From NCBI GenBank assembly GCA_016617855.1, contig JAECUM010001808.1, positions 1-64,000 of the forward strand: DNA of 64,000 nt, read 5' to 3'. Below, piece by piece: positions 1 through 6,707 of this stretch. The position numbers and the translations under genes are program-made. Every line of letters starts with the position of its first letter. Position 1 is the first letter of the stretch. This stretch comes from Megalonaias nervosa. Its lineage: Eukaryota; Mollusca; Bivalvia; Unionida; Unionidae. The notes beneath the pieces were generated by a model. The model was not told the origin of the DNA. It saw nothing but the letters and a program-made list of their open reading frames with translations, and ran no database searches.

Positions 1-2875
1 AAAACTTTACATTTGATCAATCCTTCGTATTGGCGAATGTTGTCCAGGTCAATGTGTTCCGTCAGCAATTGCGGGTGCCCTGCAGGAAAGTGACAATATT
101 TGCACACGTACGGATACAGCGAACACACGTCCAAGTATTTGATTTCTTCTCCTTTCTCCTCGTCGGCTTGGTACAGCAAACAGGTGGCATTCGTCCGTCC
201 TCGGTACAAACTGTCCCTTGGGTTCAGTGGGTCCACCAGCTTGTAACTTTCCACGATGCGATTAAACTCGGGATCGGTTTTCAAACGGTGATCGTACTCG
301 TGTTCCCACATTTCTACCACTTGGTATCCTTGCTCTTCTAACTTCAAGCGTCGCTGAGAAGTGGCCTGGTACAAGTCTTCCATGGTTCATTTTAAAAACT
401 GATTTTTAGTGTTGCGTTGAGGGTAACAGATGCGTCATCCGTGAAATAAGCATCCGTTAAACTCGTACACGATCTGGGGGTTTTCTAAGTCCCAACCATC
501 CACTGAATACCTTCCGATGGCTTTTTCGCCTCCTCCGTTGCGAGCATGTTGGATCCATTTGTCTTCCTTGTCACACAAGTAATGTAGCCAGAGTAGGTCT
601 TTGACCGAGTATTGACGTTTGATAAAACTGGTTGTTTGAGGACTGATGACAGCTAGGGTGTTTTCGGGCATGAATCGTTGACGGCACACTAAGGAACACG
701 CTTTGGCAATGGTGCAAGCTTCTTTCAAATGGTCGATCCCACCGTGTTCCATGAGCAGTTCTTGAAATTTTCCACAGCAACGCCGTAAAATGTCCACGTC
801 GGAACGACAATATTTTAACATTTCTTCCTGAAAGTCGAAAGGGTCCGAGGCGTGAGTCTGGTACCAAGTGTAGAAAGCTTTTCGTTGTTCGGTACGCATG
901 TTGTCGGGGTCGTAGTAGTGATCCTCGGGCAAATGGGGGAGAACGGCGTGTTGATTGGCGTGTGGAAAATAGCCTTTGGCCATTTCTGTCATTCCAAACG
1001 TTTTAGGCATGCGACTCAAAGGCATGGCCAAGTAACTCATCGAATCTTTAAACTGCACTTGTCCCACATGCATGGAAATGATTTTGGCTCCTTTCAAAGT
1101 CACTTTAGGACGTTCGGTACTATGTTCCGTATAGTATCTGAGAAGAAACTGCCCATCGTATCAGTGAAAATTGTGAGCCATCACTGTGGCATGGCGATGA
1201 CAATCTCCGTAACGTTCGATGTCTTCTTGGCTCTATGTCTCGTCAATAGGGTCTAAGATCCATTGGGCAAAATCAGCTAGCGTGTTTGGTCCCTGAAAGA
1301 TTTTTTCACGTCCTCCAGGAATCTTGCTGCAGTGAGGGCAATGAGTAGAGATAGGATCTTGGATGCACTTCTCGCCCGCTCGATGAGCCACGCAGAAATT
1401 AGGAATGTGAATGCCAGTCTCTTGCATGCATTCGAAATCGAAAAAGATGAAATGGCCTTTCTTCTGGTCATTATCTTCCTCTTCGTGTTTGGAATGGTAT
1501 TTTTGAATGTAGCATTGGTATTCCAAGTCCACGATTTGGCGACAAATGTGACATCGCTTCTTTCCTGAACAAACGTGCGACTTGGCATTATTGGTACGTA
1601 TGCCTTGTCCACAAGAAGGACACAATCTCAGGAGCTGACAAGCACTTTTCTGCTGTGAACCTTGCGTCTTTAGATATTGTTGGTAACAGGTAGGGCTGAC
1701 AAACCTGCGCTGACAAGCTGGGCAATGCACTCGTTCTTGTCCTTCGTCCAGACAGGGCTTAAAGGCTAAACATCCCTCACATTTCGATCCACAATGCTTG
1801 TGTTGCTCTCGATTGTTATAGCCATAGTCACATTTCTCACAGTAATAGCCGTATCCCAGGAATCCAGTGATACTGGTGATGGCATCGAAATGTTCATCGT
1901 GATGATAGACGTGAATGTATTTTCCGTCTTTGAAATTTTTGCCTCGAAACAACAGAAGTCCACGCACTTCTTGAGGGTGCACATTTAAGGTGTAGCGTGG
2001 AGCCAAGACGTCTTGCAAATTTTGCATTTCAGGAATGCCACAAGATGTGTCTTTGGAAAGGCCAGCTTTCTTTAACAGGAGTTCTGCTTCTCTTCGTTGT
2101 TTGGCTCGGCTAGATTTTTGAATAGTTTGCCAGGCTCTTTTCCATTCTGCCATGTCGTTCTTGTCGGCATACGTTTGTCCCACCACGATGGCACGGGCTA
2201 AACACATCTGGTCTTGAGGGTTGTTAATTTGAACGAGGCTAATCTTGATGCTGCGAAGATTGTCTACGAAGATCACCTTTTTTTTGTGCTATATCCTGTC
2301 CCTTGGGGAAAAGACACGTGGGTCATGAACAGTTTCGCTTTTCCGTCGGTGATGTGAAACTTGTCGTTGGATTGTTGTACGTGTTGAATCTTGTCCATGA
2401 CTTTGGAAGGTGTCAATTCTGCTGGGCTGCTAAACTCGATCCAAACGGGGGACTTCAAACTGTCGTGATGAATAGAAAGTCTCAAGCGATCGTCTTCTTT
2501 GGCTTCACATTGCAGTTTCCGTGTGGTTAAAAAAGAATCCCACACATCAGAGATGAACCCTTCTGCTTTCTCCAACGGTACATCGGACTTGAAATCTTTA
2601 AACTTCACCGCGTACGTGTAGGCCGTAGTTCTAAATTTTCTGGAGGAGCGTTTGTCCGTCTCTCGAATATGGTAGTACTTTACAGGGTTTACTGATGGTA
2701 ATGGACTTTGGATTGGTGTAGACTCTCTAGGCCTAGATTCTGGCTCACTCATCCCATCTTCAAAATCACTGGCATGAATTTGAGCCAAGACTTCAGCTAC
2801 TGTGCGAGGCGATAAATCACGTTTCTGCCTCTTACTTTCTTATCCTTTCTTTACGAAATTATGCGATCGTTTCAT
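1..2875 (-). pseudogene. protein-primed family B DNA polymerase (DNA_pol_B_2 type), broken copy of a Polinton/adintovirus-like element
   Basis: The product would be a viral-type replicative DNA polymerase with a proofreading exonuclease, acting on linear protein-primed genomes. Visible on the minus strand in order: a basic N-terminus; a Cys/His-rich zinc-binding stretch (about 1900-1540); Exo I, FFDFE (about 1440); the Exo II region, NF followed by YD (about 1155-1170); Exo III, YCRSDVDILR (about 790-820); and Pol motif A, DVCSLYP (111-131). The reading frame runs off the left edge, so motifs B and C and the C-terminus are outside. The likely ATG is 2873-2875, because a TATA box lies about 50 bp upstream and the next frame upstream is not needed. 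It is broken by TAA 2840-2842, a frame change at the A8 run (2278-2285), TAG 1233-1235, TGA 1161-1163, TGA 435-437 and TGA 387-389. Family motifs continue on both sides of each break, which indicates decay of one gene, not several small genes. Family assignment is firm; the exact lineage is an inference. Confidence 0.87.
2278..2285 (-). other. A8 homopolymer at the polymerase frame change
   Basis: On the minus strand the upstream frame reads ACA AAA AAA AGG TGA and stops, while the polymerase continues in the -1 frame directly after the A run. The heptamer A AAA AAA fits the X XXY YYZ slippery pattern. It can be a simple 1-base indel in a decaying copy or a programmed -1 site. The other stops in the gene favour decay. 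Confidence 0.6.
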
Positions 2876-2918
2876 CTTGACTGCAAAAAGTCAAATGACT
2901 GCATTTCAAACGCCATGG

Positions 2919-2960
2919 ACCCCTATATATCCATGTCAGACCAGTGCATATATAAAGGGC
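2919..2960. promoter_or_regulatory. divergent promoter with back-to-back TATA boxes
   Basis: TATATAAA at 2949-2956 lies on the plus strand, about 54 bp before the zinc-knuckle ATG (3010). ATATATAG on the minus strand at about 2923-2930 lies about 50 bp before the polymerase ATG (2875). Both spacings suit RNA polymerase II TATA promoters with short leaders. The whole interval between the two start codons is 134 bp, so the two genes share one compact control region, as is usual in small DNA viruses. Confidence 0.65.
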
Positions 2961-3009
2961 TGGTGCCTTCCCTCTCAGTATTCATTTCGCTCTCAAGCTG
3001 ACAAACACG

Positions 3010-3462
3010 ATGGAAGAACCCACAGAAATTGAACTTCTGATTAGAGCTTTGCGAGGTGTCATACGAAAGTTTTCTTCAGACAAGCCGACGGACTACTCTC
3101 CCTTCTTTCGAGATAAAAGTCAAGATACTTGCTATATCTGCCAGAAGAAAGGGCATTGGGCTACAGAATGTCCAGAACGTCAAAAAAGCAAGACCAGTGT
3201 CAAAAGAGATAAAAGTCAGGATACCTGTTATCATTGTCAAGAGAAAGGACATTGGTCTTTAGACTGCCCTAAGAAACAACAGGAGCAGGAGGAGGAGGAA
3301 GAAGAGGTACCCTCGACAAAAGAAGAACCCCGACACGTTCAGAAAGAGAAGATAGAAAAGAAAAGAAGAGGAAGAAGAGGAGGAGGAAAAAACTGTGAAA
3401 GTGAAGAAAATCAGAAAACAGAGAGAGTGAAAGAAGAAAAAAGACACAGAAAAAGTCTATGA
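3010..3462 (+). CDS. two-zinc-knuckle (CCHC) basic protein of the virus-like element, 150 aa
   Basis: This is an intact ORF with two CX2CX4HX4C zinc knuckles at residues 41-54 and 73-86. Each is preceded by the same DKSQDTCY-type segment, so the knuckle unit has been duplicated. Residues 1-30 are a short acidic to mixed head. Residues 90-150 are a very Glu/Lys/Arg-rich low-complexity tail. Zinc knuckles of this type bind single-stranded nucleic acid; a genome- or RNA-binding role is an inference. The ATG at 3010 is chosen because TATATAAA lies about 54 bp upstream. It is divergent from the polymerase gene and convergent with the next minus-strand gene. It is the only gene of the element that shows no break. 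It is not part of a Gag polyprotein: no capsid, protease or reverse transcriptase lies next to it. I do not know its function. Confidence 0.75.
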   Translation: MEEPTEIELLIRALRGVIRKFSSDKPTDYSPFFRDKSQDTCYICQKKGHWATECPERQKSKTSVKRDKSQDTCYHCQEKGHWSLDCPKKQQEQEEEEEEVPSTKEEPRHVQKEKIEKKRRGRRGGGKNCESEENQKTERVKEEKRHRKSL

Positions 3463-3696
3463 ACTTTTTTAAAAAAAGTGTTGTGTTATGTTGTGTTGTG
3501 ACATTGAATTGTAAATATTTGTACCAGAATAGACCAGACTGAAAAAAACGTAAGTGTCTCCTGGTTTTGATTGTTTAGAATAATAAGGACCTACACTCAT
3601 GCATTCACAACACGTACATCATAGGGTTAAACAAGGATTTTGAGTTTTAATTGATTTTGACAAAATGAATGTTATCTCTTTTCGAAAGAATTGAGT
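3463..3696. other. convergent 3' region between two element genes
   Basis: Short spacer where the zinc-knuckle gene (+) and the acidic/coiled-coil gene (-) converge. It starts with a T-run/A-run palindrome (about 3463-3480). No histone-type hairpin is seen for the plus-strand gene here and no clean AATAAA either; AATAAT occurs near 3580. The minus-strand purine element at 3674-3683 belongs to the neighbouring hairpin. Confidence 0.4.
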
Positions 3697-3712
3697 GGCC
3701 CTAAAAAGGACC
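3674..3712 (-). terminator. histone-type mRNA 3' stem-loop with downstream purine element
   Basis: Read on the minus strand: 5' arm GGTCCT (3712-3707), loop TTTT (3706-3703), 3' arm AGGGCC (3702-3697), giving a 6-bp stem with one U-G pair, followed by ACTCAATT. A purine-rich block, GAAAAGAGAT (3683-3674), follows about 14 nt later, in the position of the histone downstream element that base-pairs with U7 snRNA. The hairpin starts 37 nt after the stop of the gene at 3749. Shape, spacing and flanks agree with the metazoan replication-dependent histone consensus. Its use as a real 3' end is an inference. Confidence 0.7.
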
Positions 3713-3748
3713 GTTGGGTGTTTGTTTTTTTTTTTTCTTAGAACAAAC

Positions 3749-4357
3749 TCAGGAACGAGAAGCAATCCGCTTTAACTGCCTTAAGCCTTTGCCACGGCCA
3801 AGGCCTACTTCTGGACTTGCTCCTGTCAATGATTTGGTAGAATTCACTAGGGGTGGTATCTCCGGTGTAGTAACAGGGTTGGACTGTTTGGCTCGGGAAG
3901 GTCTTTTTCTCTTGGGTCGTAATAAAGAAGTCTGATACATTTGTTTCAGACTTCTTAACTCGGCCAAAATGTCCAAGAGTACCATTACCGTTTGACTTTC
4001 ACTGTTCTCCTTCTTTCCTAGACTTTGTTTCTTCTCTGCTGCTTCTTAATGTCGTTTCCTTCTTGTCTCTTCTTCTCGCTGTTGCTGTTCAAGGAGAAAT
4101 GCTTGTTCTGCTTCTTTCTGCTGTTGTAAAAATTTCTCCAATTCTTCTTTCTGTCTCTGTTTAAAATCGTCGACGTGTGGTAAAGAAGGAGAAGGTGACG
4201 AAGTTGCTGGTACCGGAACAAATTCTTGTGAAGAAGAGAAAAAATCTGCTAAATCCCAGTTAAAATCAACCTCTTCTGGTAGTAGTCCTGTGTTGACTTT
4301 GGTAGCCACTGCTATGCCATTGCTTCTCGTCTCCAAAGCCGGTTCACCCCAATTCAT
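3749..4357 (-). pseudogene. acidic/coiled-coil/basic protein of the virus-like element, one internal stop
   Basis: The ATG (4355-4357) opens a frame of 103 codons that stops at TAA 4046-4048. The same frame then stays open to a TGA at 3749-3751, giving about 202 codons in all. Residues 1-60 are acidic and aromatic (DFNWDLADFF-like, resembling an activation domain). Then comes a Gln/Glu-rich predicted coiled coil (about 65-103). After the stop comes a hydrophobic leucine-rich helix (MVLLDILAELRSLKQMY), a basic cluster RPKRKRPSRAK that could serve as a nuclear localisation signal, and a Pro/Ser/Gly tail. The layout resembles a small nuclear regulator. I do not recognise a family. The 3' end carries a histone-type hairpin and the 5' side a TATA box plus CRE. 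The lone stop is either decay or read-through; the polymerase damage favours decay. Confidence 0.6.
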
Positions 4358-4428
4358 TGTCTTCTAAGTTTCCGTCATGTTTCACAAAACAATGTCGCTT
4401 CGAGTCACTGCACACAGACGCTAGCGCA

Positions 4429-4567
4429 CCTATATAGGGAATGTGACGTCACACGTAACTCTCTTCGGATTGGAAGACAGACTCGGCGAAGTGACTGAAT
4501 TTTGTAACGCGTGTTGGGATTGGTGGACAATTTCAATCCGTTTCGATCCGCTCTTTCACTATAAATA
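4429..4567. promoter_or_regulatory. divergent promoter: TATA boxes, CRE and two CCAAT boxes
   Basis: CCTATATAGG (4429-4438) is a palindromic TATA about 72 bp before the minus-strand ATG at 4357. A perfect CRE, TGACGTCA (4444-4451), is embedded in a longer palindrome, TGTGACGTCACA. ATTGG (inverted CCAAT) occurs at 4469-4473 and 4519-4523. TATAAATA (4560-4567) serves the plus-strand ORF, with its ATG at 4611. CCAAT plus TATA plus intronless divergent genes is also the usual build of histone gene pairs, which matches the hairpins at both 3' ends. Confidence 0.65.
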
Positions 4568-4610
4568 AACGCGGTTCACTTCATTCACTTTACCTGTTCT
4601 CGTCACAAAG

Positions 4611-4841
4611 ATGTGGACCAACGTTGAATCGTCTGCCCTCGTATCGTCGATGCTGTTCCGTACGGACTTACCTATGTATGTGAGATCATCATGGAGAATC
4701 GTTAGGATCACCGAGACAAGCGTTTGGAAAAGAAGGACCTATGTGGAAAGACAAGGCTGTCTGAAGCGAGTCCTCATCTACGGTCCAGAAGTTAGACGAA
4801 GTTTAAGAAAGAGAAGATCAGTGAGATGCCCTCTATGTTAA
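4611..4841 (+). CDS. small basic protein of the virus-like element, 76 aa
   Basis: The ORF opens at an ATG about 45 bp after a TATAAATA box and is followed 28 nt after its stop by a histone-type hairpin, so the transcription unit is well framed at both ends. The product is rich in Arg (RRSLRKRRS-like cluster near residue 65), has a pair of cysteines at the C-terminus (CPLC) and no membrane segment. I see no match to histones H1, H2A, H2B, H3 or H4 in any frame, despite the histone-like gene ends. A nucleic-acid-binding or nuclear role is an inference from charge only. The gene could be truncated by a frameshift, since the ORF is short for the 230-bp unit it fills. Confidence 0.5.
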   Translation: MWTNVESSALVSSMLFRTDLPMYVRSSWRIVRITETSVWKRRTYVERQGCLKRVLIYGPEVRRSLRKRRSVRCPLC

Positions 4842-4868
4842 CGGAATGATGTTAACATAACAAACAAC

Positions 4869-4910
4869 GGCTCTTTTCAGGGCCACTCCACTGCCTCGAG
4901 AAGATTTATT
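4869..4910 (+). terminator. histone-type mRNA 3' stem-loop with downstream purine element
   Basis: 5' arm GGCTCT (4869-4874), loop TTTC (4875-4878), 3' arm AGGGCC (4879-4884): a 6-bp stem with one U-G pair and a UUUC loop. It is preceded by ACAAC and followed by ACTCCA, as in metazoan histone mRNAs. The purine stretch CGAGAAGAT (about 4897-4905) follows about 13 nt later, in the position of the histone downstream element. The stop codon is 28 nt upstream, the spacing typical of histone genes. Confidence 0.75.
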
Positions 4911-5035
4911 CTTTCTTGCCTAGAAAAATATTTATTCGATTGTATAATTTATCTTTTAACTCACAAAAACATTATTCTCTTATCTAAAATTTCTTTTAGT
5001 CAGTTGTATAATTTGGGTATAATATTATAATATCC

Positions 5036-5278
5036 ACAAACACGAACGCGAATGATTCAAACTTTATATAGAATGACTCAGGTGGCATGACGTCGCGGTA
5101 CTTGCTATATACTATTCACAAATACGAAAGCGAATGATTCAGACTTTATATAGAAATGACACAGGTGGCATGACGTCACAGTACTTGCTATATACTATTC
5201 ACAAACACGGACGTGAATGATTCAAACTTTATATAGAAATGACACAGGTGGCATGACGTCACGGTACTTGCTACATTG
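5036..5278 (+). repeat. three-copy 82-83 bp tandem repeat with CRE and TATA-like sites
   Basis: Units start at 5036, 5118 and 5201. Each has TTTATATAG, then GGTGGCATGACGTC, then GTACTTGCTA. The CRE is TGACGTCG in unit 1 (5088-5095) and perfect TGACGTCA in units 2 (5171-5178) and 3 (5254-5261). The array looks like a viral enhancer or terminal repeat of the element. Confidence 0.75.
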
Positions 5279-5326
5279 TTGCAAGTGTCCAGTACCGTGA
5301 CGTCACCCTACCTGTGCCATTCCTCT
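5242..5326. repeat. inverted repeat closing the CRE array
   Basis: The last tandem unit (5242-5273) is followed after a short TTGT spacer by its near-exact reverse complement (5279-5326), including a second CRE at 5298-5305. The arms agree over roughly 27-30 bases. This could be a folded terminus, a head-to-head junction of two element copies, or an origin-like cruciform. Confidence 0.65.
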
Positions 5327-5493
5327 TGTCGCTATACAAAATTCCCATTGTCCCTATACAGTCCCAGGGTGTTCTAGTCGCTATACAAAATTCCCACTGT
5401 CCGCATACAGTCCCAGGGTGATATTTTGTCCGTATACAGTCCCGGGGGGAGTCTGTAATGCTAATTCCCGTTGTCCGCATACTATCCCACTAC
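5327..5493 (+). repeat. imperfect direct repeats of about 50 bp at the element edge
   Basis: The phrase GTCGCTATACAAAATTCCC followed by a GTCC..ATACAGTCCCAGGG segment occurs twice; parts of it (ATACAGTCCC, AATTCCC, TTGTCCGCATAC) recur a third time. No gene is seen. This is the last distinctive sequence before ordinary AT-rich DNA, so the element boundary probably lies here or shortly after. I could not find a target-site duplication because the other end is outside the window. Confidence 0.55.
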
Positions 5494-6271
5494 ACTACTG
5501 CCGTTCCATCATGCTTCGTTGGCTGCGTTCGTTGGAGCGTGCTTTGCTCCTGAGCGGAGACAGTTGTATGAGAATTATTATGGAATTAATATTGATAGTG
5601 GTGCCTATCATCATGCTGTCGTCCGCTGTGTTATATACTTCTAAGAGAGTGTCAGGTCTAAGATGAAATTGTTTGCATTTGCAAAATTGCAATGGAGAGA
5701 ATGTTGGCATACCTCTATTTTACGTTCATGTACTGTAGCTGAAATTTGTTTGGGTAATGTACTTGTGGACATTGTACATGATCTAAACAAACAGCAACTC
5801 AAAATGGCTGCTCCGATTTGCTCAAAATATCAGCCTGAGTTAGTTTAAAGTACACTATTATTAGCAGTTATTAAAAAGGGAAAACGAAATTTTGCCAGAC
5901 AAGACAATACCAGCTTCTCAAAATGCAACGAATAAATGACAAATATATAAAAAGATTTTTAAAACATCGCTCAGCTCACAGGACTAAAACACAATGTGAT
6001 CTTCAAAAACGACGTATTCACTAAACCTACAAATAGAAGGTACGGTGGTTGTTACACTTGGCAAGCATGCTGAAGACCGTATAATTTCCGGTCTTGCCAG
6101 TACACCACGGTGATAAGTTGGCTGCGTGTGTCCACAAAGAAGTTCCCTCTCCCACAAACCACCACCCTCACCTACCCCTGAAATTAAACTTTCATATCAC
6201 GTTCTTTATAGTGGAATTATAACTTTACTGTACCCAAAGCTCCAAGGTGTTTATGCAAATTAAAGTCTCTC
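5494..6271. other. no gene; contains a 70-bp imperfect hairpin
   Basis: No supported gene. An inverted repeat lies at about 6040-6110: the outer arms CGGTGG..TTGGCAAG and CTTGCCAG..CACCACGG, and inner arms AGACCG and CGGTCT around TATAATTT. It may be the end of a small palindromic element. Confidence 0.4.
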
Positions 6272-6707
6272 ATGCTGAAACTATCTATTGATGCTGAACA
6301 TCGTCGAGCTCTCCACAAAAAATACAATTCAGCAGTAAACTCGATAGATGATGCTGATAACATACTAACCGCTGTGCCAGTATGCACTGGTGTGGAAGGG
6401 ATTCGCAAAATGCCGACAATCGTTGCCGCCCCATCGTGGTTGCCCTTGAACTTACAGCTATGTGTTATTGGCTGATTATTATGGCTGGAAATGCATTAAT
6501 CGCCGTCTCATTGTGAAAGTCAAAACTCTTGATAAAATTAGCGTCCTGGCCGAAGTTATCGCGTACCATATACCCAGACGCTAATATGACACCACCATAT
6601 TCGCGGAAGAGTTAAGGTTTATACTCAATGAAGTTGATAAATATACAGCCTTGAAAAATGAAATACGGTCTGCCACACGCATGGACGAAGTGGTCAAAAA
6701 TAGCTGA
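6272..6707 (+). pseudogene. decayed coding-like stretch, family not recognised
   Basis: A 67-codon open frame (6272-6475) reads like protein sequence, with mixed charged and hydrophobic residues and no low complexity. It is followed by another stretch (about 6494-6707) that reads like protein, broken by a TAA within PRR/YDTT and ended by TGA. The second part includes FAEELRFILNEVDKY and IRSATRMDEVV. Base composition is visibly less AT-rich than the flanks. I do not recognise the family; a domesticated or transposon-borne gene relic is the most I can say. Confidence 0.35.

Noticed and set aside
387..1163. TGA recoding as an amino acid in the polymerase
   Set aside because: TAG and TAA stops and a frame change are also present, and MMUT in the same window uses standard codons; simple decay explains all.
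1..2875. Herpesvirus or other nuclear replicative polymerase
   Set aside because: YCRSDVDILR, DxxSLYP and the Cys-rich N-part fit the protein-primed DNA_pol_B_2 group, not herpesviral polymerases.
3259..3447. Minus-strand Ser/Phe-rich ORF
   Set aside because: Antisense shadow of the Glu/Lys-rich tail of the zinc-knuckle gene.
3010..3462. Retroviral or Ty3 Gag nucleocapsid
   Set aside because: The zinc knuckles fit, but there is no capsid, protease or RT nearby, and the gene has its own TATA promoter divergent from a DNA polymerase.
4611..4841. A diverged core or linker histone gene, suggested by the stem-loop
   Set aside because: No frame shows histone-fold or H1 sequence; only the gene ends look histone-like.
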